From Bacteroidota bacterium (GTDB taxonomy: Bacteria; Bacteroidota; Bacteroidia; Flavobacteriales; Weeksellaceae), in contig JAEWOR010000026.1 in the NCBI GenBank assembly GCA_023399595.1, positions 40,155-104,154 of the forward strand: DNA of 64,000 nucleotides, written 5' to 3'. Position numbers and translations under genes: made by a program. Shown here piece by piece: positions 17,384-25,887 of this stretch (the stretch's first letter is position 1; each line of letters begins with the position of its first letter). Under the pieces are notes generated by a model, which worked only from the letters and a program-made list of their open reading frames with translations, did no database searches and had not been told where the DNA came from.

Positions 17384-18081
17384 TTTTTCTTGCACTCATA
17401 TTGGCGCATTTGTTTGGAGATTTTATTCTTCAGCCAAGCTCATGGGTAGCAGATAAAGAAAGAAACAGACTGAAAAGCAAATATTTATACATCCATATAT
17501 TATTGCATATCGTTCTGTCGTTTCTATTTTTATGGAATGTTGAGTTATGGTGGGTCGCTTTAATGGTCGGTATTACACACTTTATTATCGATGCCGCAAA
17601 ACTGCAATTTCAGACTATCAAAACCCGAAAAATTTGGTTTTTTGTAGATCAAGCTTTACATATTTCGGTTATCGCAGGGATTTCTTATTATTTCCAAGAA
17701 TTTAATTTTGATTTCTTGCATTCAGCACCATTTATGAAGGTTTTGGTGGGTGCAATATTCCTTACCGTTCCATCCTCCCTAATTATAAAATTATTATTAT
17801 CCTCTTGGACGCCCGTTTCTGCAGAACAAACCTCTTTGCAAACAGAATCTTTGAGCGATGCAGGAAAATATATTGGAATTTTAGAACGTTTATTGGTTTT
17901 CACGTTTGTTATAGTCAACCATTGGGAAGGAGTAGGTTTTATGGTAGCCGCAAAATCTATTTTTAGATTCAGTGATATTGCTCAAGCTAAACAAAGAAAA
18001 CTTACAGAATATGTATTAATAGGAACTTTATTGAGTTTCGGTATGGCGGTTTTAGTCGCTATTGTTATTGGAAAAATTTAA
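17380..18081 (+). CDS. DUF3307 integral membrane protein
   Basis: The 233-residue protein opens with the DUF3307 signature LAHLFGDFILQPSSWV and contains conserved KYLYIHILLHI and GITHFIIDAAK. Five to seven hydrophobic segments are visible (about 1-15, 35-70, 90-110, 125-145, 165-185, 210-230), with several conserved His and Asp residues inside the membrane, as in metal-dependent membrane hydrolases; that is speculation. It overlaps satD by 4 nt and presumably works with it. No terminator separates it from purC, 63 nt downstream. Confidence 0.82.
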   Translation: MIFLALILAHLFGDFILQPSSWVADKERNRLKSKYLYIHILLHIVLSFLFLWNVELWWVALMVGITHFIIDAAKLQFQTIKTRKIWFFVDQALHISVIAGISYYFQEFNFDFLHSAPFMKVLVGAIFLTVPSSLIIKLLLSSWTPVSAEQTSLQTESLSDAGKYIGILERLLVFTFVIVNHWEGVGFMVAAKSIFRFSDIAQAKQRKLTEYVLIGTLLSFGMAVLVAIVIGKI

Positions 18082-18144
18082 AAATAAATCTAAATAGAAT
18101 AAATTTTGGGCCGATGTTCAAAATTTTGAAAAAAAAGTAAAATT

Positions 18145-18864
18145 ATGAGCCAAAAGAAAGAAATGCTTTATGAGGGAAAAGCAAAACAAGTATTTGCTAC
18201 GGATCATCCAGATGAGGTGGTAGTTCGTTTTAAAGATGATGCTACTGCTTTTAATGCACAGAAAAAAGGTCAGGTAGATTTAAAAGGGGAAATGAATAAC
18301 GCCATTACCACTTTAATTTTCGAATATTTAAACGAAAAAGGTATCGATACTCACTTTATCAAGCAATTGGATGAAAGAGAGCAGTTGGTGAAAAAAGTGT
18401 CTATTATTCCTTTAGAAATGGTGGTAAGAAACTATTCTGCGGGAAGCATGGCACAAAGATTAGGGGTGGAAGAAGGTATTAAATCTCCAGTGACTATTTT
18501 TGATATTTGCTATAAAAAAGACGAATTGGGAGATCCACTTATCAATGATCACCACGCAGTTTTCTTAGGAGCTGCAACGTATGACGAATTAAAAGAAATG
18601 TACGCTTTAACGGATAAAATCAATGAAATATTAATAGATTTATTCGATAAAATCAATATCATCTTGGTGGATTTCAAAATTGAATTAGGAAAAACTTCAG
18701 ACGGAAAAATTATCCTTGCTGATGAAATTTCTCCTGATACATGCAGACTTTGGGATAAAGACACCATGAAAAAGCTAGATAAAGACCGTTTCCGTAGAGA
18801 TTTAGGAGAGGTTACAGAAGCTTATGTAGAAATTTACAACCGTTTGAAAAATTTGTTAAAATAG
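18145..18864 (+). CDS. purC: SAICAR synthase
   Basis: The 239-residue protein shows the short bacterial SAICAR synthetase form: MLYEGKAKQVFATD (ATP-binding glycine-rich start), VVRNYSAGSMAQRLG, FKIELGKTSDGKIILADEISPDTCRLWD. It joins CAIR with aspartate using ATP in purine synthesis. Its TAG stop codon is also the first unit of a heptamer repeat array, and an S23-type gene separates it from purF. It probably shared an operon with purF before that insertion. Confidence 0.97.
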   Translation: MSQKKEMLYEGKAKQVFATDHPDEVVVRFKDDATAFNAQKKGQVDLKGEMNNAITTLIFEYLNEKGIDTHFIKQLDEREQLVKKVSIIPLEMVVRNYSAGSMAQRLGVEEGIKSPVTIFDICYKKDELGDPLINDHHAVFLGAATYDELKEMYALTDKINEILIDLFDKINIILVDFKIELGKTSDGKIILADEISPDTCRLWDKDTMKKLDKDRFRRDLGEVTEAYVEIYNRLKNLLK

Positions 18865-18896
18865 AAATTAGAGATTAGAAGTTAGAAATTAGTATG
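18862..18896 (+). repeat. Left 7-bp repeat arm of the purC/purF S23 element
   Basis: Four units TAGAAAT, TAGAGAT, TAGAAGT, TAGAAAT (18862-18889) plus TAGTATG. The first TAG is the purC stop codon, and the last unit holds the ATG of the S23 gene. The reverse complement reads CTAAYNT, matching the right arm in inverted orientation. Confidence 0.7.
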
Positions 18897-19253
18897 AAAT
18901 CGCATCGTCTTGAAGATTTACTAGTTTGGAGAAAATCAATGGTATTGGTTAAAGAAATTTATATTCTTACTTCAAAATTACCTCAAGAGGAAAAATTTGG
19001 ATTATTTTCTCAAATGCGAAGATGTGCTATTTCAATTCCATCTAATATTGCGGAAGGAGCAGGACGAAATAACAAAAATGAATTCTACCAGTTTTTAGGA
19101 ATTGCGTTTGGATCAACCTACGAAATGCAAACTCAACTACAATTAACAATAGATTTAGGATTTATTTCTGAAAACGAATCTTTGCAAATTAAAGAACATC
19201 TCATTGAGATTCAAAAAATGATATATTCATTAAAAACGAGTTTAAAGTTGTGA
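18894..19253 (+). CDS. S23/IVP-type four-helix-bundle protein
   Basis: The 119-residue protein matches the 23S rRNA intervening-sequence protein family: LEDLLVWRKSMVLVKEIY, FGLFSQMRRCAISIPSNIAEGAGR and NEFYQFLGIAFGSTYEMQTQL. Family members form helical bundles and oligomers; in spirochaetes they lie within 23S rRNA insertions, and related Avd proteins assist diversity-generating retroelements. Their role as free-standing genes is unknown. It sits between purC and purF and is bracketed by inverted heptamer arrays that start at its ATG and follow its stop by 20 nt, which suggests a unit that moves as a cassette. No reverse transcriptase is nearby. Confidence 0.88.
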   Translation: MKSHRLEDLLVWRKSMVLVKEIYILTSKLPQEEKFGLFSQMRRCAISIPSNIAEGAGRNNKNEFYQFLGIAFGSTYEMQTQLQLTIDLGFISENESLQIKEHLIEIQKMIYSLKTSLKL

Positions 19254-19272
19254 TTTTGAGGTTAGCAATTCA

Positions 19273-19307
19273 CTAACATCTAATATCTAACTTCTAACTT
19301 CTAATGT
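19273..19307 (+). repeat. Right 7-bp repeat arm of the purC/purF S23 element
   Basis: Five consecutive units: CTAACAT, CTAATAT, CTAACTT, CTAACTT, CTAATGT. They are inverted relative to the left arm at 18862-18896 and end 9 nt before the purF start. Confidence 0.7.
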
Positions 19308-19316
19308 AAAAGAAAA

Positions 19317-20813
19317 ATGAAAAGTTTACAAACTCATAAAGAAGAGTATTTACAACAGTTTAAAGATCAGGTTTACGGAAGAAATATGTTCCGTACCCAA
19401 GATGAGGAAAAACTTGATGCACCTAACGAAGAATGTGGAATTTTCGGGATGTATTCCGATAATGATTTAGATACGTTTTCACTTTCTCAGTTTGGTTTGT
19501 TTGCGCTTCAACACCGTGGACAAGAAGCTTGTGGTATTTCTGTTCTTAAAAATGGTAAAATTACCAATTTAAAAGATGAAGGTTTGGTTCTGGATGTTTA
19601 TAAAGAAATCCAAGATCCAGAAGCTTTCATGGGAAATTCTGCTATTGGACATACTCGTTATACCACTGCAGGAGATAAAAAGAAGTATAATTTTCAGCCT
19701 TTCTTTGCGAAGAATGAGTATGACCAAATTATCCTTTCTATAGCTCATAATGGTAATTTAACGAACGCTAAAGAACTTAAAACTGAATTAGAAGCAGAAG
19801 GAGTTGTTTTCCGTGCGACTTCAGATTCGGAGGTGATCTTAAGATTAATCCAAAAAAACCTTGATTTAGGTCTTAGAGGAGCTATTAAAGCAACAATGGA
19901 GAAGATTGAAGGTGCTTATTCAGTTGTGGGTATGACAAGAAATAAATTCTTCGCTTTTAGAGATTTCAACGGAATTCGTCCTTTGGTTTTAGGAGCTATC
20001 GATGAGAGATCTTTTGTTGTGGCATCAGAATCTGTTGCTTTAGATGCAGTGGGAGCTCAATATGTAAGAGATATTTTGCCTGGCGAAATTATTTACACCA
20101 GCGAAAATGAAGAAGGCTTAAAATCGTACATGGCAAATGAAGGGGAAGGGAAACAGAGAATTTGCTCTTTTGAGTATATTTATTTTGCGCGTCCCGATTC
20201 TACCATAGAAAATATTAACGTTTACGAAATTCGTGAAAAATCGGGTGAAAAAATTTGGGAACAAGCTCCTGTAGAAGCTGATTTGGTAATTGGTGTTCCA
20301 GATTCTGGAGTTCCTGCTGCTATTGGTTTTTCTAAGGCTTCTGGTATTCCGTTTCGTCCAGTTTTAATTAAAAATAGATACATAGGAAGAAGTTTCATCG
20401 TTCCCACTCAGGAAATGAGAGAAAGGGTAGTGAACTTAAAACTCAATCCTATTATTTCTGAAATTAAAGACAAAAGAGTTGTTATTATCGACGATTCTAT
20501 CGTAAGAGGAACAACCTCTAAAAGATTGGTGAAAATTTTAAAAGATGCTGGTGTTAAAGAAATCCACTTTAGAAGTGTTTCGCCACCTATTATTGCACCT
20601 TGTTATTTGGGAATTGATACGCCTTCAAAAGACGATTTAATTTCTGCGAACATGACAACTGAAGAGCTAAGACAATATTTAGGAGTAGACTCTTTAGAGT
20701 TTTTAAGTATTGATAACTTGAAAGTTATTCTAGGTTCATCAAATCACTGTTTTGGATGTTTCACAGAGCAGTATCCTGTTGAAAAAGGAGAAAATTCAGG
20801 TTTGTTTGAATAA
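19317..20813 (+). CDS. purF: Amidophosphoribosyltransferase
   Basis: The 498-residue enzyme makes phosphoribosylamine from PRPP and glutamine, the first step of purine synthesis. The glutaminase nucleophile is Cys40 (EECGIFGMYS), which normally becomes the mature N-terminus, so a 39-residue leader must be removed or tolerated; this is longer than the 11-residue propeptide of B. subtilis. The PRPP loop is VVIIDDSIVRGTTSK. Cysteines in ICSFEYIYFARPD, APCYLG and HCFGCF match the [4Fe-4S] ligands of the Bacillus-type enzyme. A 12-nt-spaced ATG follows the repeat arm. Strong terminators follow. Confidence 0.96.
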   Translation: MKSLQTHKEEYLQQFKDQVYGRNMFRTQDEEKLDAPNEECGIFGMYSDNDLDTFSLSQFGLFALQHRGQEACGISVLKNGKITNLKDEGLVLDVYKEIQDPEAFMGNSAIGHTRYTTAGDKKKYNFQPFFAKNEYDQIILSIAHNGNLTNAKELKTELEAEGVVFRATSDSEVILRLIQKNLDLGLRGAIKATMEKIEGAYSVVGMTRNKFFAFRDFNGIRPLVLGAIDERSFVVASESVALDAVGAQYVRDILPGEIIYTSENEEGLKSYMANEGEGKQRICSFEYIYFARPDSTIENINVYEIREKSGEKIWEQAPVEADLVIGVPDSGVPAAIGFSKASGIPFRPVLIKNRYIGRSFIVPTQEMRERVVNLKLNPIISEIKDKRVVIIDDSIVRGTTSKRLVKILKDAGVKEIHFRSVSPPIIAPCYLGIDTPSKDDLISANMTTEELRQYLGVDSLEFLSIDNLKVILGSSNHCFGCFTEQYPVEKGENSGLFE

Positions 20814-20841
20814 ATAAGTGAAAAAGGAAAAGTGAAAAGGA

Positions 20842-20876
20842 AAAACTGCCCTCAATTTGAGGGCAGTTTTTTTTCG
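20842..20876 (+). terminator. purF terminator
   Basis: AAAACTGCCCTCA pairs with TGAGGGCAGTTTT, followed by a T8 run. Confidence 0.85.
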
Positions 20877-20912
20877 TTTTTTTCGGCGGAGCGAAGCTCC
20901 GCCGAAAAAATC
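20877..20912 (-). terminator. Terminator of the metallophosphoesterase gene
   Basis: The GC-rich stem TTTTTTCGGCGGAGC/GCTCCGCCGAAAAAA with a GAA loop ends 20 nt from the stop of the minus-strand gene. Confidence 0.8.
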
Positions 20913-20932
20913 GTAAAATTTGTATTATAAAA

Positions 20933-22138
20933 TTAACTCAATTCAAATACTGTAATCTCGGGTAAAACGCCCACTCTTCCAGGATAACCTATTACGCCAA
21001 AACCTCTATTAACGTACAAATATCGGCCATTACTTTCATATAAATCCGCCCATTTTTTATATCTGAACTGTGCAGGAGACCATTTTATATTCTTTAAATC
21101 TATCCCGAATTGCATTCCATGTGTATGTCCAGAAAGCGTTAAATGAACGTGAGAAGGATATTTTTTTACCACTTCATCAAAATGAGTAGGATCATGACTC
21201 ATTAGAATTTTCACAGCATCTTTTGGAACATTCAGCATTGATTTTTCTAAATCACCATATTGAGGAAAAGGGGGAAGTCCCCAGTTTTCTACACCAAGAA
21301 TATAGATTTTCTCACCGTTTTTCTCAATAATTCTGTTTTCATTCAAAAGGATGTCAAAACCTGCTTGTTTTTCGTATTTCAATAAATCTTCAAAGTTTTT
21401 TTGTTTTAATTGAGTATTTTCCCATTTATGATAATCACCATAATCATGATTTCCTAGAACAGAAAGCTTTCCGTCTTTGGATTGAATGCTAGAAAATAAC
21501 TCGATAAATGGTTTAAATTCACTCGATAAAGTATTAACCATATCTCCTGTAAAGACTATTAAATCGGCATTTTGCTCATTAATTAGATGAATAGCCTTTT
21601 GAAGTTTAGCAGGATCCGAAAAACTTCCGCTGTGAACATCAGAAATTTGAAGAATTTTATATCCTTTAAAACTGTTAGGAAGATGGGCTATTTTTAATTT
21701 TACCTTTCTTACTTTATGTCTAAATTTTCCGAAGAAAATACCGTCAGTAAACAGACCTGCGAACAAAGCTCCTAAACCTAATCCCATTAAACTTAAAAAT
21801 TTTCTTCTCTCTACATAGTCGGAATTTCCAGTTTTTAAATATTGATATCCGAAGGTGAACATTCTTAAAATATCATCAATTAGAAGAAAAATCACCAAAA
21901 ATATTTTGGGCAAAACAAATATTAAAAATAGAGAAGCTAAAAGACGAATTTTAAAAGCTTTGTCTGTACTTTTATCGAAAGTTGACATTTCAAAAGCCAT
22001 ATAACCATACACGGAAAGACTAATTACCCAATACAATGTTCTTACCCACGAAACCTGAGTTAAGGTTTTTATTGCTTGGTACATGTATATTTCCAAAATT
22101 AGGAAAATACCTGTTATGATGATTAAATTCTTTGTCAT
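20933..22138 (-). CDS. Membrane-anchored metallophosphoesterase (YaeI-like)
   Basis: The 401-residue protein begins with about four hydrophobic segments (residues 1-150), one preceded by ERRKFLSLMGLG, which resembles an internal twin-arginine signal. A calcineurin-like domain follows with all metal motifs: ISDVHSG, FTGDMVN, LGNHDYGD, LMSHDP and LSGHTHGMQ. Such enzymes cleave phosphodiesters; the YaeI/LpxH-like group often acts on lipids or cell-envelope substrates. The catalytic domain is probably periplasmic if the Tat signal is real. It follows the KAS III gene, with a terminator hairpin right in front of its start, so it likely has its own promoter. Confidence 0.88.
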   Translation of the reverse strand: MTKNLIIITGIFLILEIYMYQAIKTLTQVSWVRTLYWVISLSVYGYMAFEMSTFDKSTDKAFKIRLLASLFLIFVLPKIFLVIFLLIDDILRMFTFGYQYLKTGNSDYVERRKFLSLMGLGLGALFAGLFTDGIFFGKFRHKVRKVKLKIAHLPNSFKGYKILQISDVHSGSFSDPAKLQKAIHLINEQNADLIVFTGDMVNTLSSEFKPFIELFSSIQSKDGKLSVLGNHDYGDYHKWENTQLKQKNFEDLLKYEKQAGFDILLNENRIIEKNGEKIYILGVENWGLPPFPQYGDLEKSMLNVPKDAVKILMSHDPTHFDEVVKKYPSHVHLTLSGHTHGMQFGIDLKNIKWSPAQFRYKKWADLYESNGRYLYVNRGFGVIGYPGRVGVLPEITVFELS

Positions 22139-22144
22139 TATAAA

Positions 22145-22172
22145 TTAAAAAAGCACAAAGAAAACTTTGTGC
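22145..22172 (-). terminator. Terminator after the KAS III gene
   Basis: GCACAAAG and CTTTGTGC pair around a four-base loop; a T6 run follows on the minus strand, just before the phosphoesterase start. Confidence 0.7.
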
Positions 22173-22202
22173 CAATATCTCGATTAAAATATTAATTAAA
22201 AG

Positions 22203-23270
22203 TTAAGGGAATTTATAAACAAGAGCATTTATGTTCATTCCAGCTCCTACAGATGTCATTACAATATTTCCTTTTTCTTTAAAATGATGACCATTCATTT
22301 TATTTTTAATAATCAGGTCATACATTGTAGGGATAGTTGCCACCGAAGAGTTTCCAAATTCTTGGATTGTCATTGGCGCAATATTATGGTCTCCGTCTTT
22401 AATTCCATAAAGTTTAAATAGTCTTTCTATCATGGCATAATCCATTTTAGCATTCGCTTGGTGGATTAATACTTTGTCTATATCTTCAATGCTTAATTCC
22501 GCTGCATCAATAGTATCTTTAATGGCCTGAGGAACATTTTTTAAAGCATATTCGTAGATTTTTCTACCCATCATTCTTACCCAAAGTCTTTTTGGGTCAG
22601 AATTTGTATTAATGGACGGTTTGTTAGTAAGATATTCCAGCTCTGCATCATTATCACAAATTGTCTTATGAGAAATAATACCTACATTTTCTTGTTCAGT
22701 AGCTTGTACTACAACAGCTCCAGCTCCGTCTGCAAAAATCATTCTGTTTCTGTCGTGTGGGTCTGTAACTTTGCTTAAAGTTTCTGCTCCAACTACTAAA
22801 ATTGTTTTTGCTGCTTTGGCTTTTATAAGGTTATTAGCAAGAATCATTGCTTCTACCCAACCTGGACATCCGAAAATCATGTCATAAGTGATGCAAAATC
22901 TGTTTTTAATCCCTAATTTGTTCTTTACTCTTGCTGCCATATTCGGCATAAAGTTTACATAACCTTCTTTAGTAACTTCCCCAAAATTACTGGCATAGAT
23001 AATATAATCTAAAGTTTCTGGGTCTATTTTTGAATCTTCAATAGCTACTTTTGCAGCTTCATATCCAATTTCCGAATTGGTTTGGTTCTCATCAATAAAT
23101 CTTCTGTTTTCAATTTCAGTAATTTCTACAAACTTATTAATAATTTCAGCATTGGGTTTTTCAATTTTTTCTCCTTCATCAGTGTAAAATTCGGAATTCA
23201 TAAAAAAATCTCTTCCAATAACATTTTTAGGGAGATAGTGTCCGGAACCTATTATTATCGTATTTGGCAT
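22203..23270 (-). CDS. 3-oxoacyl-ACP synthase III family protein
   Basis: The 355-residue thiolase-fold enzyme carries the KAS III triad Cys135 (MIFGCPGWVE), His270 (VLIHQANAK) and Asn307 (EFGNSSVAT). It condenses an acyl-CoA starter with malonyl-ACP. Compared with housekeeping FabH (~320 residues) it is longer and has an N-terminal insertion (about residues 22-45, MNSEFYTDEGEKIEKPN), so it may be a specialised paralogue for branched, polyene (flexirubin-like) or other lipid synthesis, rather than the main FabH. No other fatty-acid genes are adjacent, so I give no symbol. Confidence 0.88.
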   Translation of the reverse strand: MPNTIIIGSGHYLPKNVIGRDFFMNSEFYTDEGEKIEKPNAEIINKFVEITEIENRRFIDENQTNSEIGYEAAKVAIEDSKIDPETLDYIIYASNFGEVTKEGYVNFMPNMAARVKNKLGIKNRFCITYDMIFGCPGWVEAMILANNLIKAKAAKTILVVGAETLSKVTDPHDRNRMIFADGAGAVVVQATEQENVGIISHKTICDNDAELEYLTNKPSINTNSDPKRLWVRMMGRKIYEYALKNVPQAIKDTIDAAELSIEDIDKVLIHQANAKMDYAMIERLFKLYGIKDGDHNIAPMTIQEFGNSSVATIPTMYDLIIKNKMNGHHFKEKGNIVMTSVGAGMNINALVYKFP

Positions 23271-23369
23271 TGGTAATTCTAATTATTTTTAACAAACAAA
23301 GGTAATAATTAATCTGTAAACTGAAAAAATTAAAAATATTATTAAATTTGCAAAAATCATTAACAGTCA

Positions 23370-23939
23370 ATGAAACTTAGCGCACCTCTTAAAGGTCTAT
23401 TACTTGGAATTGTAACTTTTATTCTTGCATTCGGAATTTACTTTCTGTATTTAGCTAAGGAAAATTACTACGTAGTGGACAACCCAACTACAAAAACCTT
23501 TTATTATAAAATAAATAACGGTTCCGAAGGAATTATTTCCAGCGGTCAAACCGTAAACATTGATCTTAAAAAAGGGAAAAATAGCATTCAGGTTTTTGAT
23601 GCCAATAAAAAATTACTTTACGATTCTGCTTTTACAGTAGATAAAGTTCGTGGCTTAATTAATATTGCCAATCAAGATTATTACATCAATAAGCAATTTT
23701 ATGGGTATAACCTCAATAAAGATTCATTATTATTAGCATTGCCTAAAACAAATATAGATGGCAAAGAATATTTTGGTGGACCAAAACGTTTTAATAAAAT
23801 GTATACCGAAGATTTTTACTATAACGTGGATGAAGATTATGATAAAGTAATCAAGAACATCCAAAAAGTGGAATCTCGTACCAAAATTTTCAGAAAACAA
23901 GATTACCTTAATTATTATAAAGAATATTACAAGTTTTGA
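23370..23939 (+). CDS. Membrane-anchored protein of unknown function
   Basis: I do not recognise this 189-residue protein. It has one N-terminal transmembrane helix (about residues 8-30) followed by a mostly beta, Tyr/Asn/Lys-rich exported domain (YYVVDNPTTKTFYYKI, FDANKKLLYDSAF, then a Tyr-rich C-terminal part ending YYKEYYKF). No cysteines, lipobox or catalytic motif are visible. It overlaps the ubiE start by 4 nt (the TGA stop lies inside the TTG start), so the two are translationally coupled, and porT follows. A cell-envelope role is likely but not supported by sequence alone. Confidence 0.75.
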   Translation: MKLSAPLKGLLLGIVTFILAFGIYFLYLAKENYYVVDNPTTKTFYYKINNGSEGIISSGQTVNIDLKKGKNSIQVFDANKKLLYDSAFTVDKVRGLINIANQDYYINKQFYGYNLNKDSLLLALPKTNIDGKEYFGGPKRFNKMYTEDFYYNVDEDYDKVIKNIQKVESRTKIFRKQDYLNYYKEYYKF

Positions 23940-24667
23940 CAAAAGATATTACAAAAGTAACGCCCTATAACAGCAACTCTAGCAAAAAAAGCCAAGTGGA
24001 GGATATGTTTGATAACATTGCTCCAAAATATGATCTTCTAAACCACGTTCTATCTATGAAGATAGATGTATTGTGGAGAAAAAAGTTGGTAAAATGGATG
24101 AATAAAGACCAACCAAAAGAGGTTTTGGATGTTGCAACAGGGACAGGAGATTTAGCCATTGCCATTGAAAAAGGTACAAGCGCAAACGTAGTTGGATTAG
24201 ATTTATCGCAACAAATGTTAAATGTTGGTGTAATTAAAATAAAAAAACTTAATTTAGACCGCAAAATTTCTATGCAAAAAGGTGATGCAGAAAATTTACC
24301 TTTTGATGATGATAGATTTGATGCTGTTTCTGTAGCTTTTGGCGTAAGAAATTTCGAAAACCTTACCAAAGGTTTAGCAGAGTTAAGAAGAGTTGTAAAA
24401 GAAAATAAAAGTGTTTACATACTAGAGTTTTCTAAAGTTGAAGGGTTTTTAGGACCATTTTATATGTTTTATTTTAAAAATATACTTCCTGCCATAGGAA
24501 AATTGGTTTCTAAAGATAACAGAGCTTATACATACCTTCCAGATTCAGTAAATGCTTTCCCTTTTGGTGAAAAAATGAAACAAATTTTATTAGACACCGG
24601 ATTTAAAAAAGTAGAATATAAAAAACTTAGTTTGGGTATTGCCACCATTTATAAAGCAACAAAATAA
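23936..24667 (+). CDS. ubiE: Demethylmenaquinone methyltransferase
   Basis: The 243-residue protein has the UbiE signatures: MFDNIAPKYDLLNHVLSM, VLDVATGTGDLAIAI (SAM motif I), AENLPFDDDRFDAVSVAFGVRNF and a C-terminal GIATIYKATK. It methylates demethylmenaquinone (the main quinone of Flavobacteriia) using SAM. The start is taken at TTG 23936, inside the stop of the upstream gene, because the segment TKDITKVTPYNS is the usual N-terminus; the first ATG (24008) would remove it. It is followed after 3 nt by porT. Confidence 0.95.
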   Translation: MTKDITKVTPYNSNSSKKSQVEDMFDNIAPKYDLLNHVLSMKIDVLWRKKLVKWMNKDQPKEVLDVATGTGDLAIAIEKGTSANVVGLDLSQQMLNVGVIKIKKLNLDRKISMQKGDAENLPFDDDRFDAVSVAFGVRNFENLTKGLAELRRVVKENKSVYILEFSKVEGFLGPFYMFYFKNILPAIGKLVSKDNRAYTYLPDSVNAFPFGEKMKQILLDTGFKKVEYKKLSLGIATIYKATK

Positions 24668-24670
24668 CCT

Positions 24671-25453
24671 ATGAATAAATTTTTATTAAAAGCATTAGTT
24701 CTTACTTCAGTAAATATTGCAATTTTCGCAGATGCACAGTTCAGAACCAGAAACCGTATGGACAATTTAGAAGGTTTTGATGAGCAAAAGTTTTCTTGGG
24801 GATTTTATCTTAACGGAAATAGATTAGACTATAAAATAGTTCTTAATCCAAGATACGGAATGGATGGAAATCAGAATGCTGTACATGCTAAAGAAAGTTA
24901 TAGTTTTGGAGCTGGTTTAATTGGTAAAATGAGAATAAATGATCATTTAGATCTTCGTATTGAACCAGGTTTGCAGTTTGGTTCTAGACAGCTTACTTAT
25001 AATACCCAAAGCAATGATCAATACGCCAATGGTACATTAACGAATGATCCTTTTGTTCCTATTCAATTAACCGAAAAAAGAAGTGTAAGAGAAGTAAAAT
25101 CTACATTGGTGGATATTCCTGTAATGTTAGAACTTCATGGAGATAGATGGTATAACTCAAGACCGTATGTTGCAGGTGGTTTAAACTATATTATTAATTT
25201 ACAATCTAATTCAGATTCTACAGATGATAACTTACAAGGAGTTTTCAGATCTACTACACATAACTTCGCTTACTCTGTAGAAGCAGGTATTCAATTGTAT
25301 TTTGGTAAATTTAAACTAACTCCAGCAGTTAGAGGAACATTCTTTATGAACAATGAAGTTGTGAAAGACAATCCAACTACACCTCCGTATTGGACAGCAG
25401 CAACTACAAGCTTACAAACAAGAGCCGTTTTCTTTGTTCTTAAATTCGAATAA
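24671..25453 (+). CDS. porT: PorT-family outer-membrane protein of type IX secretion
   Basis: The 260-residue protein has a signal peptide (to about IFADAQ, residue 23) and then an antiparallel-beta, barrel-like sequence (FGAGLIGKMRINDHLDLRIEPGLQFGSRQ, with alternating hydrophobic and polar residues, C-terminal FFVLKFE). It resembles PorT, an outer-membrane component needed for T9SS, and lies 3 nt downstream of ubiE, the arrangement known in other Flavobacteriia. Four T9SS-tagged proteins or remnants in this window are its probable clients. The symbol depends on family resemblance and context. Confidence 0.75.
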   Translation: MNKFLLKALVLTSVNIAIFADAQFRTRNRMDNLEGFDEQKFSWGFYLNGNRLDYKIVLNPRYGMDGNQNAVHAKESYSFGAGLIGKMRINDHLDLRIEPGLQFGSRQLTYNTQSNDQYANGTLTNDPFVPIQLTEKRSVREVKSTLVDIPVMLELHGDRWYNSRPYVAGGLNYIINLQSNSDSTDDNLQGVFRSTTHNFAYSVEAGIQLYFGKFKLTPAVRGTFFMNNEVVKDNPTTPPYWTAATTSLQTRAVFFVLKFE

Positions 25454-25477
25454 TAGCGAATTTTGATATAAAAAATA

Positions 25478-25506
25478 GGAGGAGATGTAGCAATCTCCTT
25501 TTTTTG
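25478..25506 (+). terminator. Terminator after porT
   Basis: AGGAGAT pairs with ATCTCCT around a GTAGCA loop, then a T8 run. Confidence 0.75.
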
Positions 25507-25584
25507 TGTAAAAATATAGCCTAAATATTTTAATAAGAATTAAATTTTGTTATTTTTGTAGTAGTTAGAAATTAAAGTCCTGAA

Positions 25585-25887
25585 ATGCTTCAAAATATAG
25601 AGAAAAATTTTTCAGAATTAGAAAAGAAAATAGATGATGTGTACAAAAAGCATCTTATTCTTTCTGAAAAATATTCTGATCTTGAAAAAGAAAATCAAGA
25701 ATTAAAAAAGAAGTATAATGAAGAAAAGAAAAAATATCAGGAACTAGCAGAAGAACATAAAAATATAAAATTATATTCAGCAATATCTGGAAATCCAGAC
25801 CATAATAAGTTAATGAAAAATCACATTAACCGTTTAATAAAAGAAGTGGATTTTTGTATTGCAGAGCTTCAAAATAGTGGATTGTAA
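25585..25887 (+). CDS. Small coiled-coil protein upstream of zapA
   Basis: I know no specific function for this 100-residue protein. Residues 5-65 are almost entirely predicted coiled coil (KKYNEEKKKYQELAEEHKNI and similar), rich in Lys and Glu, followed by a short C-terminal part (NHINRLIKEVDFCIAEL). It overlaps the zapA start by 1 nt (TAATG), so the two are coupled. A ZapB-like partner of ZapA at the division site is an attractive possibility, but it rests on size, coiled coil and neighbourhood only. Confidence 0.75.
   Translation: MLQNIEKNFSELEKKIDDVYKKHLILSEKYSDLEKENQELKKKYNEEKKKYQELAEEHKNIKLYSAISGNPDHNKLMKNHINRLIKEVDFCIAELQNSGL

Noticed and set aside
18862..19307. Diversity-generating retroelement because of the S23/Avd-like gene
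   Set aside because: No reverse transcriptase, template repeat or variable repeat is present.
23965..24369. 134-codon open frame on the minus strand inside ubiE
   Set aside because: It overlaps a clear UbiE gene and shows no family features.
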